DNA of 64,000 bases from contig NZ_QNVT01000010.1 of assembly GCF_003385515.1 (NCBI RefSeq), positions 142,024-206,023 of the forward strand, written 5' to 3'. Below are positions 63,902 through 64,000 of this stretch, piece after piece. Position 1 is the stretch's first letter. Every line of letters begins with the position of its first letter. Origin of the DNA: Chryseobacterium pennae (lineage in GTDB: Bacteria; Bacteroidota; Bacteroidia; Flavobacteriales; Weeksellaceae). The notes under the pieces were generated by a model. That model searched no databases. It was given only the letters and a program-made list of their open reading frames with translations, and was not told the DNA's origin. A program made the translations under genes and the position numbers.

Positions 63902-64000
63902 TGGACTGCCCCCAAAAAGTTAGACACTTTTTAGGGGCATTTTTTTATGTATAGAAAAGAAAAATTTAGCGTTGCTTTCAAATTAGAATGTATTAACCTT
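63902..64000 (+). mobile_element. left end of an IS3-family insertion sequence (cut by the window edge)
   Basis: TGGACTGCCCCCAAAAAGTT with AGACA following (63902-63926) is the typical terminal inverted repeat of an IS3-family element (start TG). It folds into a hairpin, since TGCCCCCAAAAAGT pairs with ACTTTTTAGGGGCA (13 of 14), possibly protecting the element from outside transcription. The rest lies outside the window. Confidence 0.8.
63947..64000 (+). CDS. IS3-family transposase OrfA, N-terminal fragment (window edge)
   Basis: Starts MYRKEKFSVAFKLECINL and runs off the window. The basic start and the SVAFKLE pattern match the helix-turn-helix OrfA proteins of IS3-family elements. Only 18 codons are present. 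Confidence 0.7.
   Translation, partial: MYRKEKFSVAFKLECINL

Overview
The window looks like a chromosomal segment of a flavobacterium, most likely Chryseobacterium or a close relative in the Weeksellaceae. The grounds are AT-rich DNA, several promoters of the Bacteroidota type (TTG, 19-20 bases, TAnnTTTG), a SusC/SusD/SusE starch locus, GLPGLI and C1q-like secreted proteins, and short double-glycine-leader peptides of the bacteriocin-like type. The genus is an inference; no rRNA or tRNA gene is visible to confirm it.

Left part (1-21.5 kb): two small six-cysteine double-glycine peptides (about 0.3 and 6.8 kb); a YeiH-type exporter with a LysR regulator; a CLC-type fluoride exporter behind a fluoride riboswitch; then housekeeping genes: an ArsC-like protein, an idi / small secreted protein / gcvT operon, a 3-phosphoglycerate dehydrogenase, mscL, bifunctional nnrE-nnrD, lgt with a long N-terminal extension, yidD, rarA, a DUF2339 membrane protein, pheA and two hotdog thioesterases.

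Middle (21.6-39.5 kb): dnaA followed by a co-directional run of small genes (LMW phosphatase, NTF2-like protein, RsmI-like methyltransferase, membrane proteins). Then comes a likely iron and efflux block: an AraC regulator, TolC, HlyD/EmrA-type adaptor, MFS pump, TonB-dependent receptor and siderophore-interacting reductase. A 0.9-kb noncoding array with an A-B-A-B higher-order repeat follows, then a methyltransferase and metG.

Starch locus (39.6-54 kb): SusC, SusD, SusE, GH97 alpha-glucosidase (SusB), a BASS-type transporter, an oppositely oriented sterol-desaturase-family gene, a GH13 amylase, an NTF2-like secreted protein and an SLC45-type MFS sugar transporter. Together they would bind malto-oligosaccharides at the surface, import them through SusC, cut them to glucose or maltose in the periplasm and take the products across the inner membrane.

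Right part (54-64 kb): an azoreductase divergent from an HxlR regulator with a perfect 10-bp operator-like inverted repeat between them; pirin; an NADPH:FMN reductase; a short promoter-to-terminator unit that looks like a small RNA or leader; then purM, a small anchored protein, purN, purH, purD and guaA, i.e. late purine synthesis to GMP. The window ends in the left end of an IS3-family insertion sequence.

Much of the intergenic space is repetitive: four copies of a doublet palindrome with the core GGCTTTAGCC, heptamer tandem repeats attached to two of them, a 44-bp direct repeat, and several near-perfect hairpins. The most interesting leads are the six-cysteine peptide pair, the riboswitch and CLC-F pair, the A-B-A-B repeat array, the short transcription unit in front of purM, the extended Lgt, and two promoters whose position implies leaderless mRNAs.
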